From Motiliproteus sp. MSK22-1 (GTDB lineage Bacteria > Pseudomonadota > Gammaproteobacteria > Pseudomonadales > Balneatricaceae), in contig NZ_MIEQ01000096.1 in assembly GCF_001968815.1 (NCBI RefSeq), positions 372,001 to 436,000 of the forward strand: 64,000 nucleotides of DNA, given 5' to 3'. Made by a program: the position numbers and the translations under genes. The notes beneath the pieces were generated by a model, which did no database searches, had not been told where the DNA came from, and saw nothing but the letters and a program-made list of their open reading frames with translations. This document shows, piece after piece, positions 17,229 through 25,578 of this stretch (position 1 is its first letter; the number at the start of each line of letters is the position of its first letter).

Positions 17229-19127
17229 ATGAAGTGCTGGCTGTATTCTTTGCTGTTTTTGACTTTGCCTGTCTCGGCGCTGGATCTGCAGGAGCCACCC
17301 TATCTGATGCAGGAAGTTGCGGCGGGAAATCTTCCGGCAATTGAACACCGTCTTCCTTCGCGCCCCTATGTTGATTCAATGACAGGCCTGCAATTGGGTA
17401 AATCCGGTGGTCGTATTCAAATGCTGATGGGCCGTCCGAAAGATATCCGCAGACTGGTTGTATACGGATATGCCCGTCTGGTGGGCTTTAACGAAAAACT
17501 TCAATTGGAAGCAGATATTCTTGAGTCTTACGAGGTTGAAGAAGGGCGCATTTTTACGCTTAATCTACGTCCTGGACACAGGTGGTCTGATGGACATCCT
17601 TTTACCTCAGAAGATTTTCGTTACTATTGGGAGGATATTGCCAACAACAGGGACCTGGCCAGTTTTGGTCCTCCCCATACCATGACTGTTAATGGTGAGC
17701 CTGCCAGGTTTGAAATATTAGGCCCCTATAGTGTCCGATATAGCTGGGATTCGCCCAATCCCGATTTTTTGACTGCTCTGGCTGGTCCCAGCCCTCTTTA
17801 TATATACCGTCCAGCACATTATCTTAAACAGTTTCACCTCAAGTATCAGACTAAAAAGCAACTCAAAAAACTGGTTAAACAAGCCAAGACTCGTAACCGC
17901 AGCTGGGTTGGGCTTCATCAGAGAATGGATCATCAGTATAAGAATGATAATCCTGACCTGCCCACTTTACAGCCCTGGTATCCGGTTACAAAAAGTCCAT
18001 CAGAACGATTTCTGTTTAAACGAAATCCGTATTATCACCGTGTTGATGCGCTGGGAAATCAGTTGCCCTATCTGGATGAGGTAATTATTCAGATCGCCAG
18101 CAGCAAGCTTATTCCAGCGAAGACCGGAGCAGGGGAGTCTGATTTACAGGGTCAAAGCCTGAGGCTGGATAATTATACTTTCCTTAAGGAAGGAGAGCTT
18201 CTTAAGCCCATCAAAACGCTGTTATGGAGCACCTCAAGAGGTTCCAGGGTCGCTATATATCCCAATTTGAATACGGTAGATGACGAGTGGCGAAAGCTGT
18301 TCCGGGATGTAAGGTTCCGGCGAGCATTGTCCATGGCGGTTAATCGGCATGAAATTAATCAGGTAATATTTTTTGGCTTGGCCCTGGAAGGCGCCAACAC
18401 CCTAATTCCTGAATCTCCGCTGTATCGACCTGAGTTGCGTTCAAAATGGGCATCATTTGATTTAAAGAAAGCAAATCAATTGCTTGATGAGTTAGGCCTT
18501 ACAGAACGCGATGAACGGGGAGTAAGGTTGCTGCCTGATGGTCGTCCGATGGAAATTATTATTCAGTCAGCCGGGGAGAGTACCGAAGAGACCGACATTC
18601 TTGAGCTTGTTCACGATACCTGGATACAGGCGGGTATTAAGATCTTTACTAAGCCATCAGAACGGGAGGTCTTTCGGAATCGAGTATTCTCCGGCGATGC
18701 TCTGATGTCTGTGTGGTGGGGATTGCCTAATGGTATTGCCTCCGCAGATATGAGTCCGGCTCAACTAGCCCCGACGGAACAACAACAGCTTCAATGGCCC
18801 AAGTGGGGCAAGCATTATGAAACGGGAGAAGAGTCTCCCCCTGATCAGCCGGAAGTGCAACGGTTGGTCGAACTGATGGGGCAATGGCGTCAGGCGGTGA
18901 ATGATCAACAGCGTCTTGATGCCTGGCAGGAAATGTTAGAAATATGGTCAGACCAGGTGTATACCATCGGAACTGTTTCAAAAGTACTTCAACCCATCGT
19001 GGTACATCAGGCAATGCGCAATGTCCCCGAAAAAGGGTTATGGAACTGGGAACCTAATGCCTATTTTGGGGTTTACCGGCTGGAAAGATTCTGGTTTGAT
19101 CCAGAGGACTCTCTGGTTAATAAATAG
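17229..19127 (+). CDS. Extracellular solute-binding protein, family 5
   Basis: A 632-residue periplasmic binding protein of the peptide/opine/nickel type (SBP_bac_5). A short signal peptide MKCWLYSLLFLTLPVSA is followed by the family hallmarks: FTLNLRPGHRWSDGHPFTSEDFRYYWED and later VRFRRALSMAVNRHEINQ (each only partly quoted here by function). It should deliver an oligopeptide or similar ligand to an inner-membrane ABC transporter, but no permease or ATPase gene is adjacent, so it is an orphan component or a sensor. ATG 17229 follows GGAGTGAAGAAGA. It is longer than DppA/OppA (about 540), typical of the larger marine members. Confidence 0.88.
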   Translation: MKCWLYSLLFLTLPVSALDLQEPPYLMQEVAAGNLPAIEHRLPSRPYVDSMTGLQLGKSGGRIQMLMGRPKDIRRLVVYGYARLVGFNEKLQLEADILESYEVEEGRIFTLNLRPGHRWSDGHPFTSEDFRYYWEDIANNRDLASFGPPHTMTVNGEPARFEILGPYSVRYSWDSPNPDFLTALAGPSPLYIYRPAHYLKQFHLKYQTKKQLKKLVKQAKTRNRSWVGLHQRMDHQYKNDNPDLPTLQPWYPVTKSPSERFLFKRNPYYHRVDALGNQLPYLDEVIIQIASSKLIPAKTGAGESDLQGQSLRLDNYTFLKEGELLKPIKTLLWSTSRGSRVAIYPNLNTVDDEWRKLFRDVRFRRALSMAVNRHEINQVIFFGLALEGANTLIPESPLYRPELRSKWASFDLKKANQLLDELGLTERDERGVRLLPDGRPMEIIIQSAGESTEETDILELVHDTWIQAGIKIFTKPSEREVFRNRVFSGDALMSVWWGLPNGIASADMSPAQLAPTEQQQLQWPKWGKHYETGEESPPDQPEVQRLVELMGQWRQAVNDQQRLDAWQEMLEIWSDQVYTIGTVSKVLQPIVVHQAMRNVPEKGLWNWEPNAYFGVYRLERFWFDPEDSLVNK

Positions 19128-19138
19128 ATCCTGACTAC

Positions 19139-19158
19139 GCGGTGGTCAGTTCCACCGC
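19139..19158 (+). terminator. GC-rich hairpin after the binding-protein gene
   Basis: GCGGTGG-TCAGTT-CCACCGC forms a 7-bp perfect stem 11 bases past the stop codon at 19127. The following bases lack a T-run. The position right after an isolated gene makes termination or 3'-end protection likely. Confidence 0.45.
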
Positions 19159-19293
19159 ATGTCTTGTGCCTGGGATTGATTTGAACCTCAGAAATTGATC
19201 TGAGCAGTGTCTACAGGGTAAGCTGGTAGCTTTGACAGGTGTTATGTCTAAAAAGACATCCCCAACAGCGTATACCTTCTAAGCCATTCCGGG

Positions 19294-19854
19294 TTACAGA
19301 ACGCTAGCATTGGTTAAAAGCTTAATTATCTCACTCCTATCTTCGCGACTGTCGCCTTCCTTGTGTTTATCTTTGGCTAGCTCCAAAGCATTAAGCTGCC
19401 CTAAAGTCTGACTCTTACGATATAAACTAGCTCCCTGATCTATCAAGAACTCTACACGTTCTGCATCGTTGTATAGAACCGAAGCTTGAAGCGGAGTTAC
19501 ATCATTGGGCGCACCATAATGATTGATACCGTTAATGTCCAGCCCATTGGCAAGGAAGAATTCAGCTATCTCATACTTCCGCGGAGCCTCATGATTGAGG
19601 ATATAATCAAGCCCCGCACCTTCACTCAGTTCTTTAACATCATTGTCAGTATTGCGTAAGTTATACAGATAGAATTCGCACATTTCACGTACTCTCTGTG
19701 CTCTCCAGCCTCCCCTCCCTTCGTCCGCACTACACTGAATTAAGTAGTGCACATCTCTAGTGATCATGCCATAGTGCAGCAGCCCGGCCGCTGCCAACAA
19801 GAGTGAGATTACGACACTAATGGCTATCTTTTTAATCACAGAGACTACCCCCAT
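19294..19854 (-). CDS. Membrane-anchored ankyrin-repeat protein, possible immunity protein
   Basis: A 186-residue protein with an N-terminal transmembrane or signal helix (IAISVVISLLLAAAGLLHYG) and a C-terminal half with about two to three ankyrin-like units: EIAEFFLANGLDINGINHYG, DVTPLQASVLYNDAERVEFL and a final LNALELAKD. The domain would face the periplasm. The start overlaps the end of the upstream gene by ten bases, so both are made together. Small unknown protein followed by membrane-tethered ankyrin protein is a common order in antibacterial effector-immunity pairs; that role is inference. Nothing else nearby belongs to a secretion system. Confidence 0.6.
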   Translation of the reverse strand: MGVVSVIKKIAISVVISLLLAAAGLLHYGMITRDVHYLIQCSADEGRGGWRAQRVREMCEFYLYNLRNTDNDVKELSEGAGLDYILNHEAPRKYEIAEFFLANGLDINGINHYGAPNDVTPLQASVLYNDAERVEFLIDQGASLYRKSQTLGQLNALELAKDKHKEGDSREDRSEIIKLLTNASVL

Positions 19855-20339
19855 ACCTTTAAGGGGCCGTTGGGGGGAGCTGCGTAGGCAATATCTCTGG
19901 ATAGAAGCGGCATAGTATTGTTCTGTGCAAAACGTATTTTTAGATCATACGCGAACGCTCTGCCTAGATGATCTCTTACAAAGTCGTAGATTTTAACATT
20001 CTCCAGGTCGTGCACTGTCGCGTGCTTAAACCAGTGCTTGGCAGCGTTTTTCCCAAATCTCTTGATGATTTTTATGGAAGCTGTCCCTGCTCTGCCCATA
20101 AGGCTTTCCGCTATAAGAGCTACATATCCTACAGAATATGAAGCGTCAATCGCTTTGACTAGTAGACCTTGAGCATATCCACGCACATGGTCGTTCATGG
20201 GTAATTCATCAATATATGCATGGTGTGTAGGCTTGAAGATAAACTTTAAGACAATCAGGCTCTCTTCTTCATTGAGTAGCAATTCTTCAGGTTTGAATTG
20301 GATAAGTTGCTGAAAACCTTTGTTAAAGTTATAGCTCAT
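19845..20339 (-). CDS. Unknown protein, possible effector of a toxin-immunity pair
   Basis: A 164-residue protein that I do not recognise. I start it at ATG 20339 (MSYNFNKGFQQL), which has AAGGAG at ideal spacing; a longer frame exists but lacks a site. It has no signal peptide. The middle contains a small-residue, weakly hydrophobic stretch (GYVALIAESLMGRAGTASI) followed by a basic helix-like region (KIIKRFGKNAAKHWFKH). The C-terminal part contains HDLENVKIYDFVRDHLG. It is coupled to the ankyrin protein by a ten-base overlap. The pair and its isolation suggest a toxin with cognate immunity, but no catalytic motif was identified. Confidence 0.5.
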   Translation of the reverse strand: MSYNFNKGFQQLIQFKPEELLLNEEESLIVLKFIFKPTHHAYIDELPMNDHVRGYAQGLLVKAIDASYSVGYVALIAESLMGRAGTASIKIIKRFGKNAAKHWFKHATVHDLENVKIYDFVRDHLGRAFAYDLKIRFAQNNTMPLLSRDIAYAAPPNGPLKVWG

Positions 20340-20410
20340 ACTATCTCCTTGAGGCAGCTTTCCTATGCTGTTCCATTCGCAATGACAAGGCATCGCAGTC
20401 AAATAATTCG

Positions 20411-20431
20411 AATGATGTATATGACATCATT
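20411..20431. repeat. Inverted repeat upstream of the unknown/ankyrin pair
   Basis: AATGATGT-ATATG-ACATCATT is a perfect 8-bp inverted repeat with a five-base centre, 72 bases before the start of the leftward two-gene operon. Its size and symmetry fit a dimeric repressor operator. No regulator gene adjoins it. Confidence 0.45.
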
Positions 20432-20711
20432 CATCTCCTTTGTACCGTCTGATCGGACTGAAGGGGAAGCGTTGAAACTTACGCCGACTCATCGGTTGCC
20501 GGAGTGTAGCATAAAAGGTTTGAGTGTCTGGAACATTGGATAAAAATATTGAAACTGTTTGTCAGCTCTTTGTAATTGAATTCGTCTGCATCAACCTATC
20601 GACAGGCAACTGCGGAAAACAATCTATTCGACCCTAGGTAACGATACCGAGCTGACACTCAATATTTCACGTACTGAATAATGAAACGCTGGGGTCAGGA
20701 TAGCCTTATGA

Positions 20712-21092
20712 TTAGCACAGCTGTTTTTGGAATTGGTAGAGCAATTGACACTGGCTTGCAAACCTTTGGCGTTAAAACGCTGTCTCCCCAATCTGATTGA
20801 TAACGCATTGTTCTATGGAGAGAGGGCTGAGATTCAGGTTGTTGCAGACGCGGCTAAATGCAGCCTGCAGTTTCGAATCTATGACTAAGGTCCCGGTATT
20901 CCTGAAGATAAACTGGAAAGTCTTTTTGCACCCTATTTCCGACTGGATAAATCGCGCAACAAAAACAGCGGCGGTATTGGCCTGGGTTTGAATATTGCCC
21001 GTAACATAGCCAGAGCCCATGGTGGCAAGCTGTATCTGGAAAACACGACGAGTAAGGGGCTGCTAGCCGTATTGACCCTACCGGTCGAATAG
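20712..21092 (+). pseudogene. Remnant of a sensor histidine kinase (catalytic domain)
   Basis: Frame +, from 20712 to a TAG at 21090-21092, reads as the ATP-binding half of an EnvZ/RstB-type kinase: CKPLALKRCLPNLIDNALFYG (N-box region), then RIYD, an in-frame TAA at 20886-20888, then GPGIPEDKLESLFAPYFRLD and SGGIGLGLNIARNIARAHGG. The stop falls exactly inside the conserved DxGxG box, and a further TGA in frame lies just before the preserved part. The H-box, membrane part and partner regulator are gone. This is a decayed gene, not a small functional one. Confidence 0.8.
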
Positions 21093-21150
21093 CTCAAATC
21101 ACTGTTATTCGAATTGAGGTGATTATTTCAACGGAGGAGGATCGGGTTTA

Positions 21151-22059
21151 TTACAAAGCCTGATCCCAATAGGGTGTTTCTCCAAACCGGTCTACTAAAA
21201 ACTCTATCAGCAATCGGGCTCTTTGCGGCAAGTATCTGTTTTTTGAATAGACGGCGTAGGCGCTGTTATTGCTGGCTGAGCATTCTGGAAGTACTCTTAG
21301 CAGATCACCTGATGCCAGTGCTTTCCAGACAATAAAAGTCGGCAGTAGAACGATCCCATGACCGGCGATAGCCATGCTCTGAAGAAAGTCACCGTTGTTT
21401 GCTGCCATTTTACCCTGGAGATTAAGCTGATGAAGCTGTCCCTGGGGATCGGTTATTTTCCAGACCGGGCTTTCAGTGCCGCTGTATTTCAAGATATCGT
21501 GATGCTGGAGGTCGGCAGGGGTATCGGGAATTCCTTTAAGCTTAAGGTAACTGGGGCTGGCGACCAGAACCTGGCGCATGGGGCAAATCCTGCGTGCTTG
21601 AATGCTGGAGTCTTTTAAGTCTGCAATACGAAAAGCCAGGTCAAACCCTTCTTCGACAATATCAACCTGGCGATCGGAAAGATCGATGTGTATTCGTAAC
21701 TGCGGATGTTGTTTGGCAAAGAGGTCAACGGCCGTACTTAGATGCATTAACCCGAAAGATAATGGGACGGCAATGCGCAGTGTTCCAGACAACGCCGCAT
21801 TAGCCGCAGCCGTTTCCGTATTCATTTCAGAAACATAGTCAACCACTTTTACCGCCCGCTCATAGTATTCACGACCGGCTTCGGTAAGGCTGGAGGTGCG
21901 GGTTGTTCGGTTTAGCAGGCGGGTGCCCAGGCGTTTCTCAAGTTCACTCAAGCGCCGACTGACTGCCGATTTGGCTATTCCCAGCTGTTCGGCAGCCCGG
22001 CCAATTCCACCTGCTTCGATGACCCGAATAAAAATCTGTATGTCTTCGAGCTGTCCCAT
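21151..22059 (-). CDS. LysR-family transcriptional regulator
   Basis: A 302-residue regulator. The N-terminal winged helix (residues 1-60) contains GGIGRAAEQLGIAKSAVSRR, and the ligand-binding domain follows with GTLRIAVPLSFG and GHGIVLLPTFIV. It belongs to the large group of LysR proteins similar to AaeR/DhcR/YafC-type regulators whose ligands vary. It lies 62 bases downstream of the DUF1428 gene in the same direction, so it may be the last gene of the ECF42-associated operon or have its own promoter. Its own targets are not evident. Confidence 0.88.
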   Translation of the reverse strand: MGQLEDIQIFIRVIEAGGIGRAAEQLGIAKSAVSRRLSELEKRLGTRLLNRTTRTSSLTEAGREYYERAVKVVDYVSEMNTETAAANAALSGTLRIAVPLSFGLMHLSTAVDLFAKQHPQLRIHIDLSDRQVDIVEEGFDLAFRIADLKDSSIQARRICPMRQVLVASPSYLKLKGIPDTPADLQHHDILKYSGTESPVWKITDPQGQLHQLNLQGKMAANNGDFLQSMAIAGHGIVLLPTFIVWKALASGDLLRVLPECSASNNSAYAVYSKNRYLPQRARLLIEFLVDRFGETPYWDQAL

Positions 22060-22121
22060 TCAGTAATCCTATAGGGTGGTAGAGGAAAACAAATAAAGTC
22101 AGCAGTGTCATTGAGTCTGGC

Positions 22122-22475
22122 CTAAGAATCAACAATCATCTCGAAGCCTCCATAGATCAATCGTTTACCGTCGAAGGGCATGGGGTTTGTTTCGGGATCG
22201 AAGCGTGGATCTTCCATGACTTTTTTCATTCCGTCATCACGCACTTGTTTGGAAGGCCAGATTATCCAGGAAAAGACCACTGTCTCATCCGGTTTGCAGT
22301 TAACGGCCTTGGGAAACGAGGTTACTTCACCTTCAGGGACATCATCACCCCAGCATTCTACCACCTTCAGAGCCCCGTTTTCTTTAAACACCGCTACCGC
22401 TTCTTCAGCGTACTTGCGGTATGTTTCACGACTTTTGCTTGGAACTGCTGCAGCAAAACCATCGACATAATTCAT
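22122..22475 (-). CDS. DUF1428 protein (YbaA-like)
   Basis: A 117-residue protein matching the DUF1428/YbaA family: it opens MNYVDGFAAAVPSKSRETY and carries VECWGDDVPEGEV and VFSWIIWPSK, the family hallmarks. The fold is a ferredoxin-like dimeric alpha-beta barrel, the same superfamily as YciI. No enzymatic activity is established. ATG 22475 is preceded by AAAGGAGAA. It is fourth in a leftward series with DGPF/YciI proteins, spaced 34 bases from the previous gene, so co-expression and a related small-molecule role are likely. Confidence 0.88.
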   Translation of the reverse strand: MNYVDGFAAAVPSKSRETYRKYAEEAVAVFKENGALKVVECWGDDVPEGEVTSFPKAVNCKPDETVVFSWIIWPSKQVRDDGMKKVMEDPRFDPETNPMPFDGKRLIYGGFEMIVDS

Positions 22476-22509
22476 GACTTTTCTCCTTTATATGCAACTA
22501 TGTGCGGCC

Positions 22510-22875
22510 TCAAGAGCCGCTATGACAATCTCGATCCGGCAACGGGAAAAGTGGCCGAACTTCTACTGTGCCTTTCTGGGCTGGCGGCAGGCGAGCGGCT
22601 ATCGCCAGAGCTTCGTCCAGGTCCTCCACATCAATGATGTAATAGCCTCCTAGCTGCTCGGCAGTTTCTGCGAACGGCCCATCGGTGATTAAGCGTTTAC
22701 CGTTGCGAATGCGTAAGCTGGTTGCTGTGGAAACTGAACACAATGGAGATGAGGCCAGCCACTTTCCCTGTTCAGCTAACTCATCGCAAATAGCCATGGA
22801 TTCCAGCATACACTGCTCTCGTTCAGCTTCCGTCCAGCATTTTTCATCACCGTAAATCAATAACATATATTGCAT
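22510..22875 (-). CDS. YciI/DGPF-family protein
   Basis: A 121-residue single-domain protein. It has the family start MQYMLLIYGDE, the DGPF signature (TDGPFAET) and EVRPLFP at the end. YciI proteins share the ferredoxin-like dimeric barrel with a conserved His/Asp pair seen in YciI of Haemophilus; activity in this DGPF subgroup is unknown. I use ATG 22875, which has AAGGAGAAC upstream, rather than an upstream frame start that overlaps the previous gene. It is ten bases downstream of the YciI-VOC fusion and belongs to the ECF42 module. Confidence 0.9.
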   Translation of the reverse strand: MQYMLLIYGDEKCWTEAEREQCMLESMAICDELAEQGKWLASSPLCSVSTATSLRIRNGKRLITDGPFAETAEQLGGYYIIDVEDLDEALAIAARLPPAQKGTVEVRPLFPLPDRDCHSGS

Positions 22876-22885
22876 TGAGTTCTCC

Positions 22886-23746
22886 TTAGTGAGTGTTCTG
22901 ATCACAGCTTTCGCCGGGAAGCATTACCATCCAACTAATACCGAATTGATCGGTGACCTGACCATAAAGTGGTGACCAAAATGTTTTACTGAGAGGCATT
23001 GTGACACTGCCTCCTTGTGACAAAGCGTTAAAAACTCTGTGGGCATCAGCGCTGTCAGGCACTGTCAGCGCAAGACTAAAGCCACTGAATTGGGTGGCTT
23101 CACCACAGCCATCAGATGCCATTATTTGCATGTCACCAATGGTAAAAGAGCAATGCATGATCTTATTTTCAAACCCCTCCTGGAGAGTACCTTCTGGGAG
23201 TGGTTCCGGGCTCTCGTTAAAACGCATTAACATTTCGACGTTTGCACCGAGATGTTTCTGGTAGAAGTTCAATGCTTCTTCACAACGGCCTGAGAAAAAC
23301 AAATAGGCGTTACCATTTGATTTCTGCATGGATATTTTGTCGCGTAGAGCCGTTTCCTTATTACGCAGTTCACCGGTGGTATCGATCTCTGCAAAATCAT
23401 CCAACTGGTAAAAAGGACGAATTTCAATTTCGGAATCTTCCTCCATCGGGTTAGGGCATTTCTTGACCCACTCAAGGGCTTCGTCCATAGATTTTACATT
23501 CCACACCCAGTAACCTGCCAATAGTTCAGTTGTTTCAATAAAAGGGCCTTTTGTCACTATTCGTTGGTTACCGCTAAAGCGAACCCGCAGGCCTTCACTG
23601 CTGGGTTTAAGTCCGTCTCCTGATTCCATTATCCCAGCCTTTACCAGTTCCTCATTAAAGGCACCCATTGCGCTTAGCAGCTCTTGATCAGGCAGTTTCC
23701 CCGCTTCTGAACTTGGCGACGCCTTAATAATGACCATAACTTTCAT
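22886..23746 (-). CDS. YciI (DGPF)-VOC fusion protein
   Basis: A 286-residue two-domain protein. Residues 1-115 are a DGPF/YciI domain (MKVMVIIKASPSSEAGKLPD at the start, TKGPFIET as its signature). A short linker leads to a PhnB-type VOC domain at about 140-280, with AYLFFSGRCEEALNFYQKHLG, CSFTIGDMQIMASD and FWSPLYGQVTDQFGISW. PhnB-like VOC proteins often bind small substrates through a metal site, but the acidic/His ligands here are incomplete. The two kinds of domain are usually separate neighbours in ECF42 clusters; here they are joined. ATG 23746 follows CGGAG. Second gene of the operon. Confidence 0.9.
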   Translation of the reverse strand: MKVMVIIKASPSSEAGKLPDQELLSAMGAFNEELVKAGIMESGDGLKPSSEGLRVRFSGNQRIVTKGPFIETTELLAGYWVWNVKSMDEALEWVKKCPNPMEEDSEIEIRPFYQLDDFAEIDTTGELRNKETALRDKISMQKSNGNAYLFFSGRCEEALNFYQKHLGANVEMLMRFNESPEPLPEGTLQEGFENKIMHCSFTIGDMQIMASDGCGEATQFSGFSLALTVPDSADAHRVFNALSQGGSVTMPLSKTFWSPLYGQVTDQFGISWMVMLPGESCDQNTH

Positions 23747-23775
23747 AGTATTGACTCCGATTGATAAAGATTACT

Positions 23776-24177
23776 TCAAGTAAGAGAATTACAGGCTGAT
23801 TTTTGCGAATGCTCAGCAATGAGTTGATTGATATTCTCGTCGGCGGCACGAACTTCAAAGGGGCCTAACTTGACCCCCGGATGATTGGACATCAGAGAGA
23901 TGGCGTGATTTAAATCGTTTGCTTCCAGCAACAAGATGCCCCCTAACACTTCCTTGGTTTCTGAAAAAGGTCCATCTGTTACACCCACTGAGCCGTTTCT
24001 CATTTTTAATGTCACTGAGTTTGAAGCGGATGCCAATGCTTCCCCGCCTAAGAAGTGTTTTCCTCGACGCAGTTCATCGTCATAGTTAAAACAGGACTCT
24101 ATGAAATCTGTTCGTTCAGATTCCGGCATCGCCTCCCACAGGGCTTCGTCAATATAGCCGAGACATACGAATTTCAT
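23776..24177 (-). CDS. YciI/DGPF-family protein
   Basis: A 133-residue single-domain DGPF protein: [18 protein letters not shown] at the start, [14 protein letters not shown] as the signature, and GPFEVRAAD near the end. It is the first gene after the candidate ECF42 promoter at 24251-24277 and is followed 29 bases later by the YciI-VOC fusion. ATG 24177 is preceded by GAGGAG. The function of DGPF proteins is not established; their constant association with ECF42 sigma factors suggests a stress or antibiotic-related small-molecule response. Confidence 0.9.
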   Translation of the reverse strand: MKFVCLGYIDEALWEAMPESERTDFIESCFNYDDELRRGKHFLGGEALASASNSVTLKMRNGSVGVTDGPFSETKEVLGGILLLEANDLNHAISLMSNHPGVKLGPFEVRAADENINQLIAEHSQKSACNSLT

Positions 24178-24250
24178 GGTGACTCCTCATAAGAACAAAG
24201 TTCTCTTTCACATGAGTTTTGGTATCTATCAATTTGGTTTTCTATCAATA

Positions 24251-24277
24251 GTCGAATGAGCAATTCAGAAATCGACA
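24251..24277 (-). promoter_or_regulatory. Candidate ECF42 promoter
   Basis: On the minus strand TGTCGA (24277-24272) is followed, after exactly 17 bases, by CGAC (24254-24251). This matches the reported ECF42 pattern of a TGTCGA -35 and a CGA[T/C]C-like -10. It lies about 75 bases before the start of the first DGPF gene and just downstream of the sigma-factor gene, so it would drive the DGPF/DUF1428 genes. The match is seen in sequence; use by this sigma factor is inferred. Confidence 0.7.
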
Positions 24278-24327
24278 GATCCAGGAAATTATTTTCAATA
24301 AATCGAAAAAAGGTGTTTTAGCTGTCA

Positions 24328-25578
24328 TTACTCAGATTGGATCCGGGCTATTTTTTGTTTTAATAAACGTTGTTCGGGTGCCTGTTTTGCCAGCTCAATA
24401 GCACGCTCGAATGCTGAAATGGCTTGATCAGTCTGTCCGGTTCTTCGCAGCAGCTCGCCAAGGGAAGAATGAAAAAGGTGATAGTTTTTAAGCTCTTTTC
24501 TGTCTGCCAGTGAAGCAAGAATTTCCAGACCGACCTTCGGGCCATCTCGCATAGCAACCGCCACTGCACGGTTTAGCTCAATAATGGGGGATGGATCCAA
24601 TCGCATCAGGACTGAATACAGAGATACCACCTGATTCCAGTCCGTATCCTCAGGTGTGAGTGCTTCGGCGTGAACAGCAGCGATAGCTGCCTGAATGGTA
24701 TAGACACCAAAGCGTCGGGATGCGGTGGAATTGTGAATCAGGGTAATACCCTCCTTGATATATTCCTGATTCCACAGACTTCTGTCCTGATCTTCCAACA
24801 GGACAATGTTGCCGTTATGGTCAGTACGGGCTTTTCTGCGAGACTCATGAAGTAGCATCAGTGCCAGCAGTCCCATTACCTCGGAATCAGGCAACAGTGT
24901 TAAAAGCAATCGGGCCAGACGGATAGCCTCATTGACTAAATCAGTGCGTACAAGAGAATCGCCCGCCGAAGCAGAATAGCCTTCACTAAAAACCAGATAG
25001 ATTACGTAGAGCACGGCATCGAGCCGATCCGTTAATTCAGAGACAGCAGGAATGGCAAAGGGAATTCTGGCGGCTCGAATTTTGTTCTTTCCTCGTACAA
25101 TTCTTTGAGCCATTGTTGAGGGAGATACAAGAAAGGCGCTGGCAATTTCTTCTGTCGTTAAACCACAGACTTCACGTAACGTTAATGGAATTTGTATGTT
25201 GGGGTCTATTGCGGGATGGCAGCAGATAAAAATCAGTCGTAACTGATCATCCTCGATATCCTGCTGTGTCAGCGATACATTGTGTGATTCAACCTCATTG
25301 AGAAACTGTTGCAGCGCTGGCTGTAATTCCCCAAAACGTTTTTTTCTACGGATAATATCGATTGCTTTGAATCGGCCGGTGGAAATTAGCCAGGAACCAG
25401 GGTTTTCGGGAATGCCTTGCTTGCTCCATGTTTCGACCGCTGATAGAAAAGCTTCGTGCATCGCCTCTTCAGCCAAATCAAAGTCACCAATTAATCTCAC
25501 CAGCGTGGCCAGTACTTTGCCTGAGTTATTTTTATACAGCTGGGATAGCTCGTTTGCCATTTGGGGTTGGGCAATCAT
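24328..25578 (-). CDS. ECF42-group RNA polymerase sigma factor with C-terminal helical extension
   Basis: A 416-residue sigma factor, far longer than a standard ECF sigma (about 190). Residues about 10-80 are region 2 (LVRLIGDFDLAEEAMHEAF, GSWLISTGRFKAIDIIRR) and about 110-170 region 4 (LTLREVCGLTTEEIASAF). The remaining 230 residues are helical, with LYVIYLVFSEGYSAS, LNRAVAVAMRDGP and a TPR-like end (LGELLRRTGQTDQAISAFERA). This layout and the neighbouring DGPF genes define group ECF42. The extension is required for activity in the studied Streptomyces member. No anti-sigma factor gene is present, as expected for the group. Confidence 0.92.
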   Translation of the reverse strand: MIAQPQMANELSQLYKNNSGKVLATLVRLIGDFDLAEEAMHEAFLSAVETWSKQGIPENPGSWLISTGRFKAIDIIRRKKRFGELQPALQQFLNEVESHNVSLTQQDIEDDQLRLIFICCHPAIDPNIQIPLTLREVCGLTTEEIASAFLVSPSTMAQRIVRGKNKIRAARIPFAIPAVSELTDRLDAVLYVIYLVFSEGYSASAGDSLVRTDLVNEAIRLARLLLTLLPDSEVMGLLALMLLHESRRKARTDHNGNIVLLEDQDRSLWNQEYIKEGITLIHNSTASRRFGVYTIQAAIAAVHAEALTPEDTDWNQVVSLYSVLMRLDPSPIIELNRAVAVAMRDGPKVGLEILASLADRKELKNYHLFHSSLGELLRRTGQTDQAISAFERAIELAKQAPEQRLLKQKIARIQSE

